From Blastopirellula sediminis (GTDB lineage Bacteria; Planctomycetota; Planctomycetia; Pirellulales; Pirellulaceae), in the NCBI RefSeq assembly GCF_020966755.1, contig NZ_JAJKFT010000004.1:1364001-1428000 (forward strand): a DNA stretch of 64,000 nucleotides, read 5' to 3'. The translations under genes were made by a program, and so were the position numbers. The notes below the pieces were generated by a model. It was not told where the DNA came from, did not search any database, and saw only the letters and a program-made list of their open reading frames with translations. Below are positions 1-8,131 of the stretch, one piece after another; the first letter of the stretch is position 1, and the number at the start of each line of letters is the position of its first letter.

Positions 1-1
1 G

Positions 2-1006
2 CGTCATGATTGGCGCGAACGGGAAAAAGTAATTCGGCCGAGTCTGTTTGAATCGCAGTCGCGTCGCAATGGTTTGACCCGCGTCGATGTGGCCAATGCG
101 CTGCAAAGCAGTCTGGAGGGGCGCGTGGTTGGCGTTTATCGCGAACCAGGAAGCGCCGGAACCGGGATCGGCGCCTATCCGCAGGAGTCGCGACTCTTGC
201 CAATCATCGCCAGGCCGCCGATTGAAGAACGGAGCGATGTCGCCGCGATCGACAGCATGCAGATTTGGAGCCCGATCGCCGGGCGGATGATTCCATTGAG
301 TCAGGTCGTCTCCGGCGTGAATTTCGAGTGGGAAGATCCGATCGTGATTCGTCGTGATCGTTTCCCGACGCTCACCGTTCACGCCGATCCGCGGACAGGA
401 CTTCCCAGCCAGCTCTTCAATCGGGTTCGGGAAAAGACCGAGTCGATCGAACTGCCGCCGGGCTACAGTCTGGAGTGGGGGGGCGAATACGAAGACTCTG
501 GCAATGCGCGATCTGCCTTGGCGGAACCGCTCCCGTACTTTCTGGCTTTGATGGTTTTCATTGTGGTCTGTCTGTTCAACTCGTTTCGCGTGACGGCGCT
601 GATCTGGCTGATCATGCCGCTCGCGATTATCGGCGTCACCGTCGGGTTGTTGCTCACCGGGCAGCCGTTCGGGTTTATGGCGTTGTTGGGCGTGCTGGCG
701 CTCAGCGGCGAGCTAATCAAAAATCAGATCGTCGTCATCAGCAAGATCGAGACCGAGATCGCCGGCGGCAAATCGCCCTACGATGCGATCCTGTACGGCG
801 GGACCAGCAAGATGCGTCCGGTGTCGATGGTCGTTTTGACGACCGTGTTGGGGATGATTCCTTTGCTGAAGGATCCGTTCTTCGGGGCGATGGCGGTATG
901 CATCATGTTTGGTTTGTCGTTCGCGGCGGTGCTGTCGCTGCTGGTCACGCCGGTGGCTTACGCCATCATGTATGACATCCATGAAGAGCCTGCGAAAAAG
1001 GGGTAA
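2..1006 (+). CDS. RND-family efflux permease, C-terminal part (5' truncated by window)
   Basis: C-terminal part of an inner-membrane RND transporter (AcrB/CusA superfamily), which exports drugs or metals by proton antiport together with an adaptor and an outer-membrane channel. The frame is open from base 2, so the true start lies outside the window. The TTG at 74 is internal, because the residues before it (DWREREKVIRPS) continue the family's periplasmic domain. From about residue 175 of the visible part there are several hydrophobic helices. The helix-loop with LIKNQIVVISKIE matches the conserved LIKNAIV-type segment before the last helices. The substrate cannot be told from this fragment. 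It ends 9 bases before the glutaminase gene, so the two may share a transcript, which is an unusual pairing. Confidence 0.9.
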   Translation, partial: RHDWREREKVIRPSLFESQSRRNGLTRVDVANALQSSLEGRVVGVYREPGSAGTGIGAYPQESRLLPIIARPPIEERSDVAAIDSMQIWSPIAGRMIPLSQVVSGVNFEWEDPIVIRRDRFPTLTVHADPRTGLPSQLFNRVREKTESIELPPGYSLEWGGEYEDSGNARSALAEPLPYFLALMVFIVVCLFNSFRVTALIWLIMPLAIIGVTVGLLLTGQPFGFMALLGVLALSGELIKNQIVVISKIETEIAGGKSPYDAILYGGTSKMRPVSMVVLTTVLGMIPLLKDPFFGAMAVCIMFGLSFAAVLSLLVTPVAYAIMYDIHEEPAKKG

Positions 1007-1015
1007 GGCGCCGCG

Positions 1016-2029
1016 ATGACCGACGTATCGAACGCCTCGCCTGCGGGGCCTCCCTTCGTCTCGACAGGCGACTTGCCGCAGCCGGTTTGGATCCGGCAGT
1101 TGGTGGAGGAAGCGCACAAGCGGTTCAAGGAGAATCGCGACGGCGTCAACTCGCAGGTTTATCCGGCGCTGGCCCGTGTGCCGAGCGACTTGTTCGGCAT
1201 CTGCATCATCGGAACCAGCGGCGCCGTATACCCGGTGGGAGACGTCGACCACGAATTCTCAATCATGAGCGTCTCGAAGCCGTTCGTCTTCGCGCTGGTT
1301 AGCGAGAAGCTGGGCGCTGACGCCGTGCGTCAATACGTTGGCGTCAACGCCACAGGGCTGCCGTTCAATTCGCTCGCGGCGATCGAGAAACATGGCGACG
1401 GGCGGACCAATCCGATGGTCAATTCCGGCGCGATTGCGACGACGAGTCTCGTCCCGGGGGCGACGCTCGAAGAAAAGTGGGACTTCATCTACGAAGGACT
1501 GTGCCGCTTCGCCGGGCGTGAGCTGACGATGAATGAGGAGGTGTATCGTTGTGCGATCACGACGAACTTCCGCAACCAAAGCATTGCGCGGTTGTTGCAT
1601 TGCTTTGACCGGATCAACATCGATCCGGCCGACGCCGTCGAGTTGTATACCCGGCAATGCTCGCTCAACGTCAATGCGAAAGACCTGGCGCTAATGGGAG
1701 CGACGCTTGCGGATGGCGGCGTGAATCCGTTTACGAAAGAGCGGGTCGTCAGCCCGATGGTTTGTCACTACGCATTGGCGGTGATGACGATCGCCGGCAT
1801 GTATGAGACGTCGGGCGACTGGTTGTTCGACATTGGCCTTCCTGGAAAGAGCGGAATCGGCGGCGGCATCGTCGCGGTCTCGCCGGGGAAGGGGGGACTG
1901 GGAACCTTCGCGCCGCCGCTCGACGCGGCTGGAAATAGCGTCAAAGGTCAGCTCGCAGCCAAGTTCCTCTCGCAGAATCTGGGGATGGATCTTTTCCTGG
2001 CGAAGTCGGAAACGACGCAGTCGAAGTAA
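1016..2029 (+). CDS. glsA: Glutaminase
   Basis: Serine-dependent glutaminase that hydrolyses glutamine to glutamate and ammonia in the cytoplasm. The protein has 337 residues, slightly longer than the usual 300-330 because of an N-terminal tail. The beta-lactamase-like Ser-x-x-Lys catalytic motif is SVSK at residues 85-88. The family signature NPMVNSGAI lies at 132-140 and a conserved YTRQCSL segment near 210. The ATG at 1016 follows the RND stop by 9 bases and is a plausible start. The next gene is convergent. I found no regulatory site. Assignment to the family is firm; the physiological role next to an efflux pump is unknown. Confidence 0.93.
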   Translation: MTDVSNASPAGPPFVSTGDLPQPVWIRQLVEEAHKRFKENRDGVNSQVYPALARVPSDLFGICIIGTSGAVYPVGDVDHEFSIMSVSKPFVFALVSEKLGADAVRQYVGVNATGLPFNSLAAIEKHGDGRTNPMVNSGAIATTSLVPGATLEEKWDFIYEGLCRFAGRELTMNEEVYRCAITTNFRNQSIARLLHCFDRINIDPADAVELYTRQCSLNVNAKDLALMGATLADGGVNPFTKERVVSPMVCHYALAVMTIAGMYETSGDWLFDIGLPGKSGIGGGIVAVSPGKGGLGTFAPPLDAAGNSVKGQLAAKFLSQNLGMDLFLAKSETTQSK

Positions 2030-2053
2030 GCAGGGAACTTCGCGGGGCTCGAC

Positions 2054-4579
2054 TTAAAACGGACTCTCCTCCGCCGAAGGACTCGTAGGCGGCGTTGGCT
2101 CGGGAGCGTCGAGTCCAAACGGATCGTCTCCGGCTGGAGCGGGTTTGGGCGTCGATTCCGGCTCGCGATTTTCCTCCGTAACTTCGCGACTCGACTCTTC
2201 CGCTTCGCGTTGTTGACGCAGTTCGAGGTAGGACCCAGACATCAGCCGGTCTTCCTTTCCTTCGCCTGCTTCGACAATGATCGCCGACTTGGAGAGGACA
2301 TGCCGTTGTTTCACATTGATCACGTTGCATCGGGTCTGACATAGCCCGCAACCAACGCACTTGTCGGCCAGCACGATCGGGGCGGCGAAGCCGGTTCCTT
2401 CAATCGGTTGCCCCTGGTCGTCAACTTCGACGCCGACTTGCGTATATTCGATGGCGTTGTAGCCGGCCGCGATGCATTCTTGCACGCACAAATCGCACGC
2501 TTCTTTGCCGGCGAGCGGGAGGCAAGTCGACTGGTTGACGATCGCCAGGCCCATTCGCGCGACACGTTTTTCTTCCAGCGGCAAGGGGCGAATCGCGCCA
2601 GTGGGACATACCTGACCGCAGGCGTTACAGCTAGATTCGCAGCCGGCCCAATCGGCGTTGACCATCGGCGTCCAGAGACCTTCCAGCCCTTGCTGGAAAC
2701 TCTCCGGCTGCAGCACATTGTTGGGACACGCTTTGAAACACTCGCCGCAGCGAATGCACATTTGCAGGAACTCTTGTTCCGGTACGCTGCCTGGAGGTCG
2801 AACCGGCAGGAAAGTCGTCGGGCTCCCTGGCAGGATCGGCAAAGGAGTTCCGACTCCAGCGCCGGTCGCCTTGGTTCCGACTGCGACAGCCGTTCCGCCG
2901 ACGATCGCCGCGGCCGTTCCAGCGGCGAGCGACAAGAAGCCACGGCGGCCGATCGCCGTCTCTCCGGTTGGGGGATCATTTTCGACCTTCAGCTGCACCA
3001 GGTTCCAACGTTCGACGAACTTGATCGCATGCGTCGGACAAACGCCGGCGCAGGTTTGACAGAGCGTGCAGTCGGTTTCGCGGGTTGTAAAGTCAGGTTT
3101 GATCGCATCGAAGGGGCAGACCTCGACGCATTTGTTGCAGTTGATGCAGCTCGACTCGACCTTCCGCTCCGTCACGCGAAACAGGTTCCCAATCGAGAAG
3201 ACCGCTCCGCTGGGGCAGACGTATTTGCACCAAAACCGCGGCCGCAAAAAACCAAGGCAGAGGACGACGAGAAATAGCCCGATCGAAAGAAAGTGTCCAA
3301 CATTGAAACCAGGAACCAGGTGCCAGCCGCGTCCGAATCCGCTTTGCACTGGATCGACCAGGAACAGCATCGCACGGGTGATGACCGGAATCGCGGAGAA
3401 GAAACCGGAAACAAGCACGCCGAAGATTGCAGCGACCAAGATGCCGGTGAGCAGATAGTACTTGATATGAACCCACCAGCCTTCATCGGGAACGCGAAAG
3501 CGCTTCGTACGCCCCGCGATGGCGAAGTCGAACAGATCGATCGTCGTCCCCAAGGGGCAGAGGTAGCCGCAGAACCCACGAGGGATCAGCACACAGACGA
3601 TCAAGATCGCCGCGGCGCAAATCAGCGACCAAACCCAACTGCGGGAAGCGATCGCCGTCGACAGACTGACCAGCGGATCGATGGTCAAAAACAGTTCGGC
3701 AGGAATCCGCTCCTTGGAGGCCAGATTGTCGGCATAGTGCGAAGGCCAAGCGGTTGGATCGTTCGCGTGTACGGCGAACGTTTGATCGCGACCTCCACCA
3801 AGGATCAGTTGCATCATCGCCGGCGTCGTTGCGTCGGCAGGAGATAGTTCCAGCTTGATTGCGTTCTGGGCCGTGGACGTGACGCCCGCCACGACGAATT
3901 CCCCCAGCAAGCGGTCCTTTTCCGTCGCGAACGGCTGCGCTTCTTCGCGCATCACGAATACGCGCCGGCCGACCGTTTCGGAATTGGCGGCGGCGACGGT
4001 CGATTCGAACTCGAAGCGATTCTGCTCTTGTTCAAAGCTGACGAACCGCCAGGCTTCGCTGGTTGGTTCGGTATTCTTCGGTCGCGCGTCATAGGGCCAG
4101 CAAGCGTAGAAAAACAGCACCAAAAACGTAACCAAGCAAATGCCTTGCACGACGCGGCGTACGGGAGACGCCAGCCAGGACGGGCCGATCGCTCGTAATA
4201 GGCGACGAATCGGGCCGCGCTGCTTGGTCGTCCAGTTCGACTGCCAGGTCGTGGGGATTAGCTTGCGCAGGAGTGCGCCGGGCAAAGTTGGAGAACTGGG
4301 AACGCTCGTCTTCTGCTTCCGGATCATCGGCAGGAACCAGTCGATCCGCAGGATGGCGCCTCCCCGGCGATCGAAGCTGGTGGTCAACGCGATGACTGCT
4401 GCGGCGATCAACACGCCGACGATCGTCCAGCCAAATGCCGGATGGTCCAGTAGGAACGAAGCCCAGCGACGGCGCGTTGAATCGTCGGCTTGCGTCAGTA
4501 CGATCGTCAACGCAATTGCGAGCGCCGCGAAGGCGACGCTGATGGCGATCGATTTCCAGCGGATGCGGTTTTCGTTCAT
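2054..4579 (-). CDS. Membrane polyferredoxin, NapH-like and NapG-like domains fused
   Basis: Membrane-bound multi-[4Fe-4S] electron-transfer protein of 841 residues. Two N-terminal hydrophobic segments (about 10-30 and 45-65) and further helices (about 145-500) carry the NapH/NosR-type cysteine pairs CGYLCP and CKYVCP. They are followed by ferredoxin motifs CINCNKCVEVCP and CTLCQTCAGVCP. A second half begins with a twin-arginine-like hydrophobic segment (GRRGFLSLAAG) and then has a NapG-like set: CIRCGECFKACP, CESSCNACGQVCP, CDLCVQEC and CVGCGLCQTRC. The tail is acidic and proline-rich. In many bacteria NapH and NapG are separate proteins; here they form one chain. The upstream gene encodes an FMN-binding protein, so the pair probably forms a quinol or ferredoxin-linked electron relay. 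The terminal acceptor is not visible; no nitrate or nitrous-oxide reductase is nearby. Confidence 0.85.
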   Translation of the reverse strand: MNENRIRWKSIAISVAFAALAIALTIVLTQADDSTRRRWASFLLDHPAFGWTIVGVLIAAAVIALTTSFDRRGGAILRIDWFLPMIRKQKTSVPSSPTLPGALLRKLIPTTWQSNWTTKQRGPIRRLLRAIGPSWLASPVRRVVQGICLVTFLVLFFYACWPYDARPKNTEPTSEAWRFVSFEQEQNRFEFESTVAAANSETVGRRVFVMREEAQPFATEKDRLLGEFVVAGVTSTAQNAIKLELSPADATTPAMMQLILGGGRDQTFAVHANDPTAWPSHYADNLASKERIPAELFLTIDPLVSLSTAIASRSWVWSLICAAAILIVCVLIPRGFCGYLCPLGTTIDLFDFAIAGRTKRFRVPDEGWWVHIKYYLLTGILVAAIFGVLVSGFFSAIPVITRAMLFLVDPVQSGFGRGWHLVPGFNVGHFLSIGLFLVVLCLGFLRPRFWCKYVCPSGAVFSIGNLFRVTERKVESSCINCNKCVEVCPFDAIKPDFTTRETDCTLCQTCAGVCPTHAIKFVERWNLVQLKVENDPPTGETAIGRRGFLSLAAGTAAAIVGGTAVAVGTKATGAGVGTPLPILPGSPTTFLPVRPPGSVPEQEFLQMCIRCGECFKACPNNVLQPESFQQGLEGLWTPMVNADWAGCESSCNACGQVCPTGAIRPLPLEEKRVARMGLAIVNQSTCLPLAGKEACDLCVQECIAAGYNAIEYTQVGVEVDDQGQPIEGTGFAAPIVLADKCVGCGLCQTRCNVINVKQRHVLSKSAIIVEAGEGKEDRLMSGSYLELRQQREAEESSREVTEENREPESTPKPAPAGDDPFGLDAPEPTPPTSPSAEESPF

Positions 4580-4659
4580 GCCGAAATCCCGCTCAGCGGG
4601 CCGAAGAAGGCGTTCAGGAAGATCGTGGCGTTCGCTCTTTGAATTTGCATCGGCTGCGA

Positions 4660-5973
4660 CTATCTGGCGCCTTTGGCCAATGCTTTGGCGGTTGCGCTGA
4701 TGATCGCTTGCGACGTGATGGTCGCTCCGCTCGTGCCGTCAATGTCTCGGTAGCTTTGTTTTTCCAGGATTTGATTGGGGGTGTCGGTGAGCGCCGCGTA
4801 GAACTGTTTCTCGGAATGCTTCGTCACGCGGACCTGCGTGATCCGGTTGCTGTTGACGGTCAGTTCCACTTCCAACTTTCCGTTGTAGCCGGTCGCAGAT
4901 TCGCGATACGTGCCGTCGGCGACCTTGCTGACGTCCGCTTTGTCGTACAAACGGATCGCTTCGATCGCCTCGGTCGCACGCCCTCGGAATCGCGCCAGAT
5001 ACTCTTGGTTGCGGGCCTGGTTCTGGTCGAGAACCTTCTGGTAGTACGCGACCGCTTCGTTCAACTTGCCTGCCGATCGCAGGGCGTCGCCGGCGTTCAG
5101 CCAGGCTTCGTTCGAGAGGTTCGTCTTTTCGTAGTACTTGGTGACGCCGATCGCCTTATCGGCTTCTCCCATATCGCCGAGAAGTTTGATGGCGCTAATG
5201 TGCAAACGCTTGCCGGGAAGCTCTTTCATCGCCAGCGGCTTACTTCCCAGACGCCAATAGCACTCGCAAAGATGAATGCCTGATTCGGTTGTCGGCTGAA
5301 CCTTGGCTTGCTGCAGCCAATACGCGGCTCGCTCGTAATCTTGCAGAAGTTGGAAGTACATGACTCCCAACTTTTCTTTGTCGCGTCGCAACAGGTCCGG
5401 CTGCCCCTGATGGAGGCCGATGCAGTGGTGAACCAGTTTGATTCCTGACTTCCAGCGCGACGCATTCGGATTGACTCGTCCCCAGATGTACTGAGTAATG
5501 TTCTTCGATTCGTCCCACGGGCCACCCGGCTTCTCGGGCCAACTCAGGTCGAGCGTCTTCGGATGATTCATGTCGGTGCTGGCCAGCCAATCAGGGTCGG
5601 ATGAACCAACCGTATCGATCAACTGCTGAACCTCTTCCGGCGTGCGTTGCGGACGGCCGTCGGCATCGACGCCTGGCGCAGCGACTGGTTCATTCTTGGG
5701 CGTCAGCACGAAACGCTTTCCGGCGAGCGTCACGGCATGAACCCGCGCATAGGGAATGGTTTGGGTGACTTCGCTGCCGGAAATCAAACACTTGAAGTCA
5801 AACTCCTTATCCGGCTTGCGAATTTGCAGGATCTCTCCCTTGAGCTGCGTGCCGTTAAGAAACTCCACCAAGTCGTCCGCTGCCGCGATCGACGTTGATA
5901 GCAAGGCAGTGAGGAACAGACCAAAGACCAAGCTCGACTTGGCGAGCGATGCCGTAGCTGAACGCATGCGCAT
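4660..5973 (-). CDS. Exported FMN-binding protein with TPR-like region
   Basis: Likely extracytoplasmic flavoprotein partner of the downstream polyferredoxin. The N-terminus has a signal peptide (positive MRMRSATASLAK, then a hydrophobic stretch ending at SIAAA). A small beta-rich segment (LVEFLNGTQLKGEIL) follows, then a helical TPR-like middle (about residues 180-330). The C-terminal FMN_bind domain ends with the covalent FMN attachment motif SGAT (in DGTSGATITS). The ATG at 5973 is chosen over the upstream TTG at 5985 because it puts the charged residues directly before the hydrophobic core. The stop lies 80 bases before the polyferredoxin gene, consistent with an operon. The TPR part could dock a protein partner. 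Confidence 0.82.
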   Translation of the reverse strand: MRMRSATASLAKSSLVFGLFLTALLSTSIAAADDLVEFLNGTQLKGEILQIRKPDKEFDFKCLISGSEVTQTIPYARVHAVTLAGKRFVLTPKNEPVAAPGVDADGRPQRTPEEVQQLIDTVGSSDPDWLASTDMNHPKTLDLSWPEKPGGPWDESKNITQYIWGRVNPNASRWKSGIKLVHHCIGLHQGQPDLLRRDKEKLGVMYFQLLQDYERAAYWLQQAKVQPTTESGIHLCECYWRLGSKPLAMKELPGKRLHISAIKLLGDMGEADKAIGVTKYYEKTNLSNEAWLNAGDALRSAGKLNEAVAYYQKVLDQNQARNQEYLARFRGRATEAIEAIRLYDKADVSKVADGTYRESATGYNGKLEVELTVNSNRITQVRVTKHSEKQFYAALTDTPNQILEKQSYRDIDGTSGATITSQAIISATAKALAKGAR

Positions 5974-6332
5974 TCCAGGTTCCAAGCAAAGAGGAGGAGC
6001 TCGTCCGACCGCAGGACGCGGCGACCAAGGAAGGAGGAGTATGGAGCGAAACCGTCCATAAGCAGGATTCTACCATTGGGTTATCGCCATTCAAGATGCG
6101 CTTTTTAGGAACCGCCGGGGAGGTTGGCGCCACCTTATAGATGTCGCAGGCCATGGGGCTAAGACGCCGCTAGCGGTCTGATTCCGCTCGCGTAATTCGG
6201 GAATGGATCACCTCCAGGCGAAATCCGCGGCGGCGCCATCGGAATAAGCGGTAAAGTTTACCCATTTCGCGGGACGATACTTAACTTCAAAAGGAATACG
6301 CGAAATCCAGCGGCAGTGGACTGGAGCCAGGA
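5974..6332. other. Divergent intergenic region
   Basis: Spacer of 359 bases between the divergent FMN-protein and DcaP-like genes. It holds the promoter candidate at 6067-6094 on the minus strand. I see no clear promoter for the porin gene, no RNA gene and no repeat. Confidence 0.6.
6067..6094 (-). promoter_or_regulatory. Possible sigma-70 promoter for the FMN/polyferredoxin operon
   Basis: Read on the minus strand there is a -35-like TTGAAT (6094-6089), a 16-base spacer and a -10-like TAGAAT (6072-6067), about 90 bases upstream of the FMN-protein start. The match is good, but there is no experimental or comparative support. Confidence 0.4.
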
Positions 6333-7997
6333 ATGCACCGCCAGATAATCTCCGGGCTTGTGCATTGGGCGCCAGCGATGCTGACGTGTTGCCTGGCGAT
6401 TGCGCCTGCGACCCTCCGCGCTCAAACCATCTACTCCGCCCCTCCTGCGGAACACGCCTACGCAAACGGCGAATTCCGGACCGGATTGGTTGCTGCCCGC
6501 GTCGACAACGCCGGTCTTCAGCCCCCATCTCCTCCGCCGATTCCCCAGGACGACTTGATCCGGCGAATCCAAGAGCTGGAAGCCAATCAGCGACGGCTGG
6601 AGCAAATGCTCGCTGTGCCGAACGACCAGAATTCGCCGGCGGCCAGTGAAACGCTTCCCGAGCCGATTCCGCAATACTTCTACGCCCCCTCCTATTACGA
6701 CGCGATTGATGTTGGCGCCCGGCCGATTGCCGACTACGCCCCGCCTGGCTACATGCCGCGCGAGCAGCAAGATGGTCCCGGCGTCCCCGAGTTCACGCCG
6801 ATCGTCCCTCCCACGTTTGAACCGACTCCGCAGGAGTTTGTTGAACGCGGCATGTTTCCCGGATCGTTTCTTGTTCCCGGAACCAACACGTCGATGCGTC
6901 TGCGGGGCTTCGTTCGCCTGGCGACGTTGTACGACTTTGAACCGATCAACACGGCCGACGCATTCGTCACCAACGCGATTCCGGTGCCGCAGCAATCGGG
7001 ACAGAACTTCAACATGAGCGCGCGGCATAGCCGATTCGCGCTCGAGTCCTGGACGCCAACTTCGTTTTCCGACTGGAACGTCCACACGTTGATCGAAGCC
7101 GACTTCTTCAACGGTCCCGCCCAAGCGGCCGGCGGCGGAGGAAACCTGTTGCGACTGCGGCATGCGTTCATTGATTTTGGCGTCTTCCGTTTTGGTCAGC
7201 AGAACACGGTCTTTATGGATCCGTCGGCCTGGCCGAGCGTGGTTGATTTTCGCGGTCCCAATAGTCGCCCGAATCAACGGCAGCCGGCGCTGCGGATGAC
7301 GCTGCCGCTCGGCTGCAACGGACTTTACTGGGCGGGAAGCATGGAACGCTGCTTTTCCGACATCACGACGAACGGTTTGGGGACCGGCGTGCAAGACATG
7401 CCTGACTTCGCGACGCATTTGCGGTACGAAGCGGATCGCGGACACCTGCAGCTTTCCGGTCTCTTCCGTCAAATCGGCTATCGCCCAACCGGCGGCGACG
7501 TACAGCATGAGTCGGCGGCCGGCATCAGTGGAGCGGCGGTGTTTCATCCTTGGGCCATCCTGTTTGGAACCGATCCGGTTCATGAACAGGATCCTTCTGG
7601 TCTCACGCGCAGTCGGATCTTGTTGCAAGGGACGTGGGGCAGCGGCGTTGGACGGTATATCAGCGATCTGACCAACTTGGGCCTCGACGCGCAGGTCGAT
7701 CCGGCGACAGGCACGCTGGAACTGGTTGAAGTAAGCGGAATGAACGCCAGCTATGAACATTGGTTCAATGAGCATTGGCTGTCGAATATTACATTTGCCA
7801 ACGTTAATGTAATCAACGCTCCCGGCCAGGCGGCCAATACGTACGACTCGGCGAAATACGTCGCGGGAAGTCTCTGGTGGATTCCGATTCAGCGCTTGTC
7901 ATTCGCAATCGAGTACGTCTATGGCGAGCGCGAGAATCTCGATGGGGAGTCAGCCCAGGCCCGACGTCTCCACGGGTTGGTTCAATACAACTTCTAG
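6333..7997 (+). CDS. DcaP-like outer-membrane porin
   Basis: Probable outer-membrane channel of the DcaP family, trimeric porins that take up dicarboxylates and other small acids. The 554-residue protein starts with a signal peptide (cleavage likely after TLRAQ). A short coiled coil follows (about residues 70-95, IRRIQELEANQRRLEQML), as is usual for this family. The beta-barrel begins at about 185 with MRLRGFVRLATLYDF, and the family segments LRLRHAFIDFG, GQQNTVFMDPSAWP and FRGPNS are visible. The chain ends in an aromatic residue (VQYNF), as barrel proteins do. A GGA stretch lies just before the ATG. The next gene is an SLC13 permease, which fits uptake of an organic acid or anion across both membranes. 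Confidence 0.85.
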   Translation: MHRQIISGLVHWAPAMLTCCLAIAPATLRAQTIYSAPPAEHAYANGEFRTGLVAARVDNAGLQPPSPPPIPQDDLIRRIQELEANQRRLEQMLAVPNDQNSPAASETLPEPIPQYFYAPSYYDAIDVGARPIADYAPPGYMPREQQDGPGVPEFTPIVPPTFEPTPQEFVERGMFPGSFLVPGTNTSMRLRGFVRLATLYDFEPINTADAFVTNAIPVPQQSGQNFNMSARHSRFALESWTPTSFSDWNVHTLIEADFFNGPAQAAGGGGNLLRLRHAFIDFGVFRFGQQNTVFMDPSAWPSVVDFRGPNSRPNQRQPALRMTLPLGCNGLYWAGSMERCFSDITTNGLGTGVQDMPDFATHLRYEADRGHLQLSGLFRQIGYRPTGGDVQHESAAGISGAAVFHPWAILFGTDPVHEQDPSGLTRSRILLQGTWGSGVGRYISDLTNLGLDAQVDPATGTLELVEVSGMNASYEHWFNEHWLSNITFANVNVINAPGQAANTYDSAKYVAGSLWWIPIQRLSFAIEYVYGERENLDGESAQARRLHGLVQYNF

Positions 7998-8131
7998 CCT
8001 TCATCGGTTCTTCACTGGGTTGTCGTGAGGTTGGTTGCAATGCGCCCGCACATGATCTATCACTAAGGTCTGGTTTAGATTGCCGACGCAGTCTTGATTG
8101 AGCGTGCTTCCTTGGATGAGCGGTCGGGCGA

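Noticed and set aside
6258-7775. 505-codon minus-strand frame opposite the DcaP-like gene
   Set aside because: Arg/His-rich shadow translation; the plus-strand frame has clear family motifs and a signal peptide.
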